Positions 26,382-35,024 of a stretch of 36,057 bases of DNA are shown piece by piece. The stretch is from JANOBJ01 sp031411575 (GTDB lineage: Bacteria > Pseudomonadota > Gammaproteobacteria > Burkholderiales > Burkholderiaceae_C). The notes under the pieces were generated by a model. The model did not search any database. It was not told the DNA's origin and was given only the letters and a program-made list of their open reading frames with translations. Every line of letters starts with the position of its first letter. Position 1 is the stretch's first letter. Where the stretch lies: NCBI GenBank assembly GCA_031411575.1, contig JANOBJ010000168.1, forward strand, positions 1 to 36,057, given 5' to 3'. A program made the translations under genes and the position numbers.

Positions 26382-26405
26382 AAAAAAAAGGGGCCTCGAA
26401 GCCCC
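26382..26405 (-). terminator. Terminator/attenuator between rpsB and tsf
   Basis: GGGGCC (26390-26395) and AGCCCC (26400-26405) pair around TCGA (6 bp including one wobble). On the minus strand this is followed by eight T. It has the full form of a Rho-independent terminator between two genes that are usually co-transcribed. Confidence 0.8.
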
Positions 26406-26427
26406 CTTTCAGAGCCGTGCGAGGCGC

Positions 26428-27180
26428 TCAGGCAGCCGCTTCCTGCACTTCCACGAACTCGTCGCCGCTCTCGGCAGCAACCGTCTTCACCAGCTCGTTG
26501 CCGGCGCTGGCACGGCCTTCGATGATGGCGTCGGCGATGCCGCGGGCGTACAGCATCACGGCCTTGGCCGAGTCGTCATTGCCGGGGATCACGTAGTCGA
26601 TGCCTTCGGGCGAGTGGTTGGAGTCCACCACGCCGACCAGCGGAATGCCCAGCTTCTTGGCTTCGGCAATGGCGATCTTGTGGTAGCCCACGTCGATCAC
26701 GAAGATCGCGTCCGGCAAGGCGGCCATGTCCTGGATGCCGCCGATGTCTTTTTCGAGCTTTTCAATCTCGCGCTTGAACATCAGGCCCTCTTTCTTGGAG
26801 AGCGACTCGAGGCCGGCTTCCTGCTGGGCCTTCATGTCCTTCAGGCGCTTGATCGAGGTCTTGACGGTCTTGAAATTGGTGAGCATGCCGCCCAGCCAGC
26901 GCTGGTCAACGTAAGGCACGCCGGCGCGCTGCGCCTCGGCCGAGACGATTTCGCGCGCCTGGCGCTTGGTGCCCACCATCAGGATGGTGCCGCGGTTGGC
27001 CGCCAGCTGCTTGGCGAACTTGGCTGCCTCCTGGAACATCGGCAGCGACTTTTCCAGGTTGATGATGTGGATCTTGTTGCGATGGCCGAAAATGAACGGG
27101 GCCATTTTCGGGTTCCAGAAGCGGGTTTGGTGTCCGAAGTGGACGCCGGCTTCCAGCATGGCGCGCATGGTGATTGACAT
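26428..27180 (-). CDS. rpsB: 30S ribosomal protein S2
   Basis: S2 binds the head-body junction of the 30S subunit together with S1. The 250-residue protein shows MRAMLEAGVHFGHQTRFWNP, KIHIINLEKS, VDQRWLGGMLTNFKT and PLVGVVDSNHSPEGIDYVIP, all conserved. ATG at 27180 (MSITMRAML) is preceded by GGAGTTATTC; an in-frame ATG at 27192 is upstream of that ribosome binding site. In E. coli the rpsB leader is a target for S2 autoregulation, and a leader of about 150 nt is predicted here. Confidence 0.98.
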   Translation of the reverse strand: MSITMRAMLEAGVHFGHQTRFWNPKMAPFIFGHRNKIHIINLEKSLPMFQEAAKFAKQLAANRGTILMVGTKRQAREIVSAEAQRAGVPYVDQRWLGGMLTNFKTVKTSIKRLKDMKAQQEAGLESLSKKEGLMFKREIEKLEKDIGGIQDMAALPDAIFVIDVGYHKIAIAEAKKLGIPLVGVVDSNHSPEGIDYVIPGNDDSAKAVMLYARGIADAIIEGRASAGNELVKTVAAESGDEFVEVQEAAA

Positions 27181-27340
27181 GAATAACTCCAAAGGTTGGG
27201 TCTAAAATCCAGCCCGTTTTGCATGCGCCGAGCAGCTTGTGTGAAAAGCGGCTACAACCCGTGCAACACCTTGTTTGGGACTGGTTTGCTATTTTGTCTT
27301 GAGCGGCAGGGCTGAAAGCGCTGTCCTGCAAAACCCAAAG

Positions 27341-27349
27341 AGTATAGCA
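27341..27349 (-). promoter_or_regulatory. Extended -10 promoter of rpsB
   Basis: On the minus strand TGC precedes TATACT, an extended -10 box (TGn plus a 5/6 hexamer), with no good -35. The predicted start near 27334 gives a leader of about 150 nt, long enough for the ribosomal-protein S2 control known in other proteobacteria. The rest of the 236-nt gap (27181-27416) holds no ORF; a GC stem (GCAGG and CCTGC, about 27306-27329) lies in the 5' end of the leader. Confidence 0.45.
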
Positions 27350-27416
27350 CAGGCCACCTCTTTCCCCCCTGTCACCCCCGCCCGCTACGCTGTCTCACCA
27401 CCCTGCCTGCCCGACC

Positions 27417-28793
27417 ATGCTGCGCGACCTTCACGACACCCGGCAAGCCATCCTTTCGGGAGCCACCCGCCCGACTGACGAAATCGAAGCCGCCATCGCC
27501 GCCGCCGGCTCGCTACCCTGCGCCCACGCGTTCGTGCGCCCGCTGTGCGACAGCGCGCGATTGGCCGCGGCACAGGCCGCGCCTGGCGCGCCCCTGGCGG
27601 GGCTGGCGGTGTCGGTCAAGGACCTGTTCGACATGGCCGGCCAGCCGACGCCAGCCGGCTCCACCGTGCTCGCTGACGCCGCCCCCGCCGATCGAGACTG
27701 CCCGGCGGTGGCACGCCTGAAAGCGGCCGGTGGTGCGGTGATCGGGCGCACCCACATGGTGGAATTCGCGTTCTCCGGCGTCGGCCTGAACCCGCATGTG
27801 CCCACCCCCGCCGCCTGGGACGGCCGTTGGGGCCGCGCGGTGGGCGAGCCTGGCCAGCCGCGCGTGCCGGGCGGATCGTCGTCGGGTGCCGCGGTATCGG
27901 TGGCGACCGGGGCCGCCTTCATCGGGCTGGGCTCGGACACCGGTGGCTCGATCCGTATCCCGGCGGCGCTCAACGGCATCGTGGGCTTCAAGAGCACGGC
28001 CCGGCGGGTGCCCACCGACGGGGCGGTTCCGCTGTCGACCACGCTGGACACGGTGTGCGCCATGACGCGATCCGTGCGCGATGCCATCGTTGCGCATGAA
28101 ATCCTGAGCCAACGCACGGTGACGCGCAGCGCGGCCCCGCTGGCCGGCTACCGGCTGGCCGTGGCCACCACCACGATGCTCGACGGGCTCGACCCGGGTG
28201 TGGCGCGCGCCTTCGAGCGCACCGTGCGCGCGCTGCGGTCTGCCGGCGCGCAGGTGGACGACGTTGCGCTGGACGCGATTCGCGACCTTGGCGCCATCCA
28301 GTCCACCGGCGGCTTTTCGGCGGCCGAGGCCTATGCCTGGCACCGCACCCTGCTGGAGCAGCGCGGGGCCGGCTACGACCCCCGCGTGCGCACCCGCATC
28401 GAGCGCGGTGCCAGCATGGCGGCGCACGAGTACATCGCGCTGGGTCGGGCCCGCCAGGCGTGGATCGCGCGCGTTGAGGCGGCGCTGCAAGGCTTTGACG
28501 CTGTGCTGTCGCCCACTGTGCCCATTTATGGGCCGACGATTGCCAGCGTCGCGCCGGCCGACGGCGCCGATACGGCGCAGGACGCCGCGCGCGATGCCGA
28601 GTTTTTTCGCGTCAACGCCCTGCTGCTGCGCAACACCAGCGTGGTCAACATGCTGGACGGCTGCGCCATCTCCATTCCATGCCACGCGCCGGACGAACTG
28701 CCTGCGGGGCTGATGCTCTGGCACGGCGCGATGCGCGACGACACGGTGCTCAACATCGCCTGCGAAGCTGAACAATTGCTATATAATTTATAG
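27417..28793 (+). CDS. Amidase signature family hydrolase
   Basis: The 458-residue protein has the full Ser-cisSer-Lys triad: K68 in VSVKDLFDM, S154 in PGGSSSGAA, and nucleophile S178 in GSDTGGSIRIPAALNG. It would hydrolyse a C-N amide bond, but the substrate is unknown; it also resembles GatA-like and allophanate-hydrolase-like amidases. ATG at 27417 has no clear ribosome binding site and the leader is C/T-rich. The stop codon TAG (28791-28793) lies inside a 66-bp repeat element, which also supplies the last residues, so the C-terminus may have been reset by the element. Confidence 0.88.
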   Translation: MLRDLHDTRQAILSGATRPTDEIEAAIAAAGSLPCAHAFVRPLCDSARLAAAQAAPGAPLAGLAVSVKDLFDMAGQPTPAGSTVLADAAPADRDCPAVARLKAAGGAVIGRTHMVEFAFSGVGLNPHVPTPAAWDGRWGRAVGEPGQPRVPGGSSSGAAVSVATGAAFIGLGSDTGGSIRIPAALNGIVGFKSTARRVPTDGAVPLSTTLDTVCAMTRSVRDAIVAHEILSQRTVTRSAAPLAGYRLAVATTTMLDGLDPGVARAFERTVRALRSAGAQVDDVALDAIRDLGAIQSTGGFSAAEAYAWHRTLLEQRGAGYDPRVRTRIERGASMAAHEYIALGRARQAWIARVEAALQGFDAVLSPTVPIYGPTIASVAPADGADTAQDAARDAEFFRVNALLLRNTSVVNMLDGCAISIPCHAPDELPAGLMLWHGAMRDDTVLNIACEAEQLLYNL

Positions 28794-28843
28794 CATACTA
28801 TGACCATCTGATGGCCACAACAGGCCCATTTCACTCTTAAAAC
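28778..28843 (+). repeat. Dispersed 66-bp element, copy f
   Basis: GCTAT, 7 nt, ATAGC, 5 nt, ATGACC, 22 nt, tail ATTTCACTCTTAAAAC: the full family pattern. It straddles the amidase stop codon (TAG is part of ATAGC) and fills most of the gap to the next gene. Confidence 0.88.
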
Positions 28844-28881
28844 ATGATTTCAAGCACACTGCGGCAAACGGGCGCGGCCCC

Positions 28882-30135
28882 ATGAGAATTGCGGTGATCG
28901 GCGCCGGCGTGATCGGCGTCACCACGGCCTACGAACTGGGAGCGGACGGCCACGACGTCACGGTTTTCGAGCGCAACGGCACCGTGGCAGCCGAAACCAG
29001 TTTCGCCAATGCCGGGGTCATCGCGCCCGGCTACGTCACGCCCTGGGCGGCGCCGGGCATGCCGGCCAAGGTGGCGCGCTACCTGTTGAGCCGCCACGCC
29101 CCGGTGAAGATTGGCCTGCCGCTGACGCTGGCCGAGCTCGGCTGGATGTGGCGCTGGTGGCGCGCCTGCAATCTGCAGACCTACCTGACCAACCGCGCCC
29201 ACCTGCAGCGCCTGGCGTTCTACAGCCGCGAGCGGATGCGCCACCTGATCGCGCACCTGGAACTCGAATATGACCGCAGCGAAGGCTACATGGTTCTGCT
29301 GCGCTCTGAAAAAGACAGCAAGCTGGTGCAGCCTGGGTTGCAGGTGCTGCGCGACGCGGGCGTGGCGTTCAAGGCCATCGACGAGGAAGCGGCGCGCCAG
29401 ATCGAGCCCGCGCTCAACCCGGACACCGCCTTCGTAGGCGCCATCCACCTGCCGGCCGACGAGGTGGGCAACTGCCGTCAGTTCACCCTTCTGGTGCGGG
29501 CCGAAGCCCAGGGCCGGGGCGTGAATTTTGAGTTCAATCGCTCGGTAGTGCAGGTGGGACGGTCTTCTGTAGCTACCGTTTTAATAGCAGGCGAATCGAT
29601 GCCGCGCGAGTTCGACGCGGTGGTGATGTGCGCCGGCATGGCGTCCGCCGGGTTGCTGCGGCCACTCGGGCTGAAGGTGCCGCTGGCACCGGTCTATGGC
29701 TACTCGATCAGCGCCAACATCCGCGAGCCACTCAATGCGCCGCGCAGCGCCGTGATGGACGAGCGCTACAAGGTCGCGATCTCGCGGCTGGGCCAGCGGG
29801 TGCGCGTGGCGGGCAGCGCCGAGCTCGGCGGCTCGCTGGGCGTCAACCGGAAGGATTCGCTGCGCACGCTGTACAAGGTGCTGCACGACTGGTTTCCCGG
29901 CGCCGGCCTGATGTCCAGCGGCGTGCAGGAATGGAAAGGCGCGCGCCCGATGCTGCCCGACGGCCCGCCCATCGTCGGCGCCAGCGGCATTCCCGGGTTG
30001 TGGCTGAACCTCGGGCACGGCTCCAGCGGCTGGGCGCTGGCCTGCGGCAGCGCGCGCGCGGTCGCCGACCAGATCGCCGGACGACCCGCAGAAATCGACA
30101 TGAGCGGCTTTGGCGTCGAGCGACTGCACCGCTGA
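28882..30135 (+). CDS. DadA-like FAD-dependent D-amino acid dehydrogenase
   Basis: This 417-residue flavoprotein of the DAO/DadA family has the FAD-binding loop VIGAGVIGVTTAYEL (Gly 7, 9, 12), the conserved TSFANAGVIAPGYVTPWAAPG, and the C-terminal FAD-site GARPMLPDGPPIVG and LWLNLGHGSSGWALACGSA. It probably oxidises D-amino acids and passes electrons to the respiratory chain at the inner membrane. True DadA cannot be told from related imino-acid oxidases. No L-amino acid racemase gene is nearby. A repeat element lies at residues about 214-236 (EFNRSVVQVGRSSVATVLI). It starts 89 nt after the amidase. Confidence 0.88.
   Translation: MRIAVIGAGVIGVTTAYELGADGHDVTVFERNGTVAAETSFANAGVIAPGYVTPWAAPGMPAKVARYLLSRHAPVKIGLPLTLAELGWMWRWWRACNLQTYLTNRAHLQRLAFYSRERMRHLIAHLELEYDRSEGYMVLLRSEKDSKLVQPGLQVLRDAGVAFKAIDEEAARQIEPALNPDTAFVGAIHLPADEVGNCRQFTLLVRAEAQGRGVNFEFNRSVVQVGRSSVATVLIAGESMPREFDAVVMCAGMASAGLLRPLGLKVPLAPVYGYSISANIREPLNAPRSAVMDERYKVAISRLGQRVRVAGSAELGGSLGVNRKDSLRTLYKVLHDWFPGAGLMSSGVQEWKGARPMLPDGPPIVGASGIPGLWLNLGHGSSGWALACGSARAVADQIAGRPAEIDMSGFGVERLHR
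29523..29588 (-). repeat. Dispersed 66-bp element, copy g
   Basis: On the minus strand: GCTAT, 7 nt, GTAGC, 5 nt, AAGACC, 22 nt, tail ATTGAACTCAAAATTC. It is antisense to the DadA-like gene and in frame. The first stem has one base change (ATAGC to GTAGC); spacing is intact. Confidence 0.75.
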
Positions 30136-30160
30136 GTGACCGGCGCGGCACAATGTCCGC

Positions 30161-31672
30161 ATGACAGCCGCCCCGCATCGCATCGTTCCTGGTCAGGCGC
30201 AGCCGCTGTACGGCGTGGCCGCGACGCGTCGCATCGAGCAGGCCGCGTTGGCCACCCTGGCGCCGCATACGCTGATGCGCCGCGCGGGGCTGTCGGTGGC
30301 GCGCCTGGCGATGGCGCTGGCACCGCACGCGCGCACCGTCTGGCTGGCCTGTGGCCCCGGCAACAACGGCGGCGACGGGCTCGAAGCAGCCATGCATTTG
30401 CAGCAGTGGGGCAAGCAGCCGGTCGTCACCTGGCTGGGCGATGAAGCCCGAGCCCCGGCCGACGCGCTGGCCAGCGTGGCGCGCGCACGTCAGGCGGGTG
30501 TGAGATTTGCCGACGGGCCGCCGGACAGGTTGACGCCGCATGACATCGCGATCGACGCGTTGCTCGGCATCGGCGTCACGCATGCGCCCGAGGGCCGGCT
30601 GGCGGCATTGATTCAGGTGTTGGGGACGCTGCAAGCGCCCGTGCTGGCGGTCGACGTGCCCTCGGGCCTGAACGCTGACACCGGTAACGATGCTACTAAT
30701 ATAATAGCAAAAAATGACCAGGGGATGCGGACAACAAGCGTATTTCATGCCCAAAACACACTCAGCCTGCTGACCTGCAAGCCTGGGCTGTTCACCGCGC
30801 AGGGCCGCGATGCGGCGGGCCAGATCTGGTGGGATGACCTCGGCGTTGACGCAGGCCTTGAGCCCCCGCAAGCCTGGCTCAACCCGCGCCCGAGCGACGC
30901 GCTGCGGGCGCACGCCACGCACAAGGGCAGCTTTGGCGACGTGGCCGTGGTGGGCGGTGCGCCGGGCATGACCGGCGCCGCCCTGCTGGCGGCCACGGCA
31001 GCGCTGCACGGGGGCGCGGGCCGCGTGTTCGTGGCGTTGCTGGATGGCGGCTCGGTGGCGGTCGACCCCACCCGGCCGGAGCTGATGTTTCGCGCGGCTG
31101 ACTCGCTCGACCTCGCGCACATGACCGTGGTCTGCGGCTGCGGGGGTGGCGACGCCGTCCGCGGCGTACTGCCGCAGGCGCTCTCGCGCCCAGCGCGGCT
31201 GGTGCTGGACGCCGATGCGCTGAACGCCATCGCGGCTGACAGCCAGTTGCAGACGCTGCTACGCGCCCGCGCAGCGCGCGACCCCTCTCGCAGCGGCGCC
31301 ACGGTGCTCACCCCGCATCCGCTCGAGGCTGCCCGCCTGCTGGGAATCCCGACCGCCACCGTGCAGGCGGATCGCGTGGCCGCTGCGCAGTTGCTGGTCG
31401 ATCGCTGGGGCTGCACTGTGGTGCTCAAGGGCTCGGGCACGGTGGTCGCGCACCCTGGGCAAACACCCCGGATCAACCCGACCGGCAATGCACGGCTGGC
31501 CACCGCTGGCACGGGCGACGTGCTGGCCGGTATGGTTGGTGCCCGTCTGGCGGGGGGTGGTGATGCGTTTTCAGCGGCGGCAGCGGCGGTTTTTGTGCAC
31601 GGCGAGTTGGCGGATGGATGGCCCGCCGCCACCGCGCTCACGGCGGGCGGCCTCGCCGGGGCCGTGCGCTAG
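30161..31672 (+). CDS. nnr: Bifunctional NAD(P)HX epimerase / ADP-dependent dehydratase
   Basis: This enzyme repairs hydrated NADH and NADPH. The 503-residue protein has an N-terminal YjeF epimerase domain (about 10-230; GPGNNGGDGLEAA at 65-77, VDVPSGLNADTG at 164-175) and a C-terminal ribokinase-like dehydratase (about 250-503; GGAPGMTGAAL, LTPHPLEAARLL, VVLKGSGTVV, NARLATAGTGDVLAGMV). A 66-bp repeat element occupies exactly codons 178-199 (ATNIIAKNDQGMRTTSVFHA then QN), between the substrate loop and the TLSLLTCKPG strand. ATG at 30161 is 25 nt after the dadA-like stop. The TAG stop lies in a tandem repeat. Confidence 0.95.
   Translation: MTAAPHRIVPGQAQPLYGVAATRRIEQAALATLAPHTLMRRAGLSVARLAMALAPHARTVWLACGPGNNGGDGLEAAMHLQQWGKQPVVTWLGDEARAPADALASVARARQAGVRFADGPPDRLTPHDIAIDALLGIGVTHAPEGRLAALIQVLGTLQAPVLAVDVPSGLNADTGNDATNIIAKNDQGMRTTSVFHAQNTLSLLTCKPGLFTAQGRDAAGQIWWDDLGVDAGLEPPQAWLNPRPSDALRAHATHKGSFGDVAVVGGAPGMTGAALLAATAALHGGAGRVFVALLDGGSVAVDPTRPELMFRAADSLDLAHMTVVCGCGGGDAVRGVLPQALSRPARLVLDADALNAIAADSQLQTLLRARAARDPSRSGATVLTPHPLEAARLLGIPTATVQADRVAAAQLLVDRWGCTVVLKGSGTVVAHPGQTPRINPTGNARLATAGTGDVLAGMVGARLAGGGDAFSAAAAAVFVHGELADGWPAATALTAGGLAGAVR
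30692..30757 (+). repeat. Dispersed 66-bp element, copy h
   Basis: GCTAC, 7 nt, ATAGC, 5 nt, ATGACC, 22 nt, tail ATTTCATGCCCAAAAC. This is the only copy translated throughout in the sense direction, beginning exactly at a codon boundary and adding 22 codons to nnr. Confidence 0.88.
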
Positions 31673-31743
31673 CCTCGCCCCGCTATAGGATGCCGTGCGC
31701 TAACCGCGCCCTCGCATTCGGACGCCGTGCGCTAACCGCGCCC
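31661..31743. repeat. Tandem 31-32 bp repeat, three units
   Basis: GCCGTGCGCTAACCGCGCCC occurs exactly at 31692-31711 and 31724-31743, and as GCCGTGCGCTAGCCTCGCCC at 31661-31680. Spacings are 31 and 32 bp. The first unit contains the nnr stop TAG and the last contains the stop of the convergent SDR gene, filling the 59-nt gap between them. Confidence 0.85.
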
Positions 31744-32487
31744 GGCGAAGGGCATCTTGGTCGCCATCACGGTGTGGAACATCACGTTGGCTTCGAGCGG
31801 CAGGCTCGCCATGTAGACGATCGACTGGCCCACGATGTTCACGTCCATCAGCGGCTCGATGGCGATCTCTCCGCTGGCCTGGATCACGCCGGTGGCCATG
31901 CGCGCAGCCATTTCGGTGGCAGCGTTGCCGATGTCGATCTGCCCGACGGCGATGTCGTACTTGCGGCCGTCAAGCGACGCGGTCTTGGTCAGGCCCGTCA
32001 CCGCGTGCTTGGTCGCGGTGTAGGCGATGGAATTCGGCCGCGGGGTGGTGGCCGATATCGAGCCGTTGTTGATGATGCGGCCACCGCGCGGCGTCTGCGC
32101 CTTCATCACGCGAAACGCCTGCTGGATGCACAGAAACATGCCGGTCAGGTTGATGTCCACCACGTTTTTCCACTGCGCGAGCGTCAGGTCTTCCAGCGGC
32201 ACGCCCGGCGCGTTGACGCCCGCATTGTTGAACAGCAGGTCGACACGGCCGAACGCTTTCACCGTGGCCTCAAACAGCGCCTGCACCGAGGCCGGGTCTG
32301 ACACATCACCGCTGACCGCCAGGCCGCGCGCGCCCGCGCCGGACACGGCGATCACCTCCTCCAACGGCTCACGGCGCCGGCCCACCAGGGCGACTTGCCA
32401 GCCGTCCTTGAGCAGGGCCAGCGCAGCGGCTTTGCCGACGCCCGAACCGGCGCCGGTCACGATGGCAACTTTGGATGCAACAGTCAT
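31732..32487 (-). CDS. Short-chain dehydrogenase/reductase
   Basis: This 251-residue classical SDR has the cofactor loop TGAGSGVG (11-18), NNAG (87-90) and the catalytic Ser143, Tyr156 and Lys160 (YTATK). The sequence after the second strand, VGRRREPLEEV, with Arg following the acidic position, suggests NADP(H) could be used, but this is an inference. The substrate is unknown. ATG at 32487 follows GAGGAGACTCCC. It is downstream of rnr by 82 nt and convergent with nnr. The last residues and stop lie in the tandem repeat. Confidence 0.9.
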   Translation of the reverse strand: MTVASKVAIVTGAGSGVGKAAALALLKDGWQVALVGRRREPLEEVIAVSGAGARGLAVSGDVSDPASVQALFEATVKAFGRVDLLFNNAGVNAPGVPLEDLTLAQWKNVVDINLTGMFLCIQQAFRVMKAQTPRGGRIINNGSISATTPRPNSIAYTATKHAVTGLTKTASLDGRKYDIAVGQIDIGNAATEMAARMATGVIQASGEIAIEPLMDVNIVGQSIVYMASLPLEANVMFHTVMATKMPFAGRG

Positions 32488-32569
32488 GGGAGTCTCCTCA
32501 TTTTCCTGGCGAGCTGGTGACCTGCACCAACCGGATCATCATTCAACGGCCATCCGTTCGGCCCGGCCT

Positions 32570-34969
<2,400 letters not shown>

Positions 34970-34976
34970 TCATAAG

Positions 34977-34997
34977 GCCGGCATTGCCGGCTTTTTT
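34977..34997 (+). terminator. Rho-independent terminator after tRNA-Leu
   Basis: GCCGGC, ATT, GCCGGC then six T: a 6-bp stem and T-run 8 nt after the tRNA CCA. Confidence 0.85.
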
Positions 34998-35000
34998 CGT

Positions 35001-35018
35001 TTGCGGGCGCACCCGCAA
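35001..35018 (-). other. Stem-loop just after rimO
   Basis: TTGCGGG and CCCGCAA form a 7-bp stem around a 4-nt loop, 6 nt beyond the rimO stop. On the minus strand no T-run follows, so it looks like a 3'-end stabilising hairpin or a weak terminator rather than a full Rho-independent one. Confidence 0.5.
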
Positions 35019-35024
35019 CCCCCT

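Noticed and set aside
27280..27300. Possible ninth, degenerate copy of the 66-bp element in the rpsB leader (minus-strand ATAGC with GCTCA 7 nt upstream)
   Set aside because: The second arm, the ATGACC box (3/6) and the tail do not match well enough; more likely chance in an AT-richer leader.
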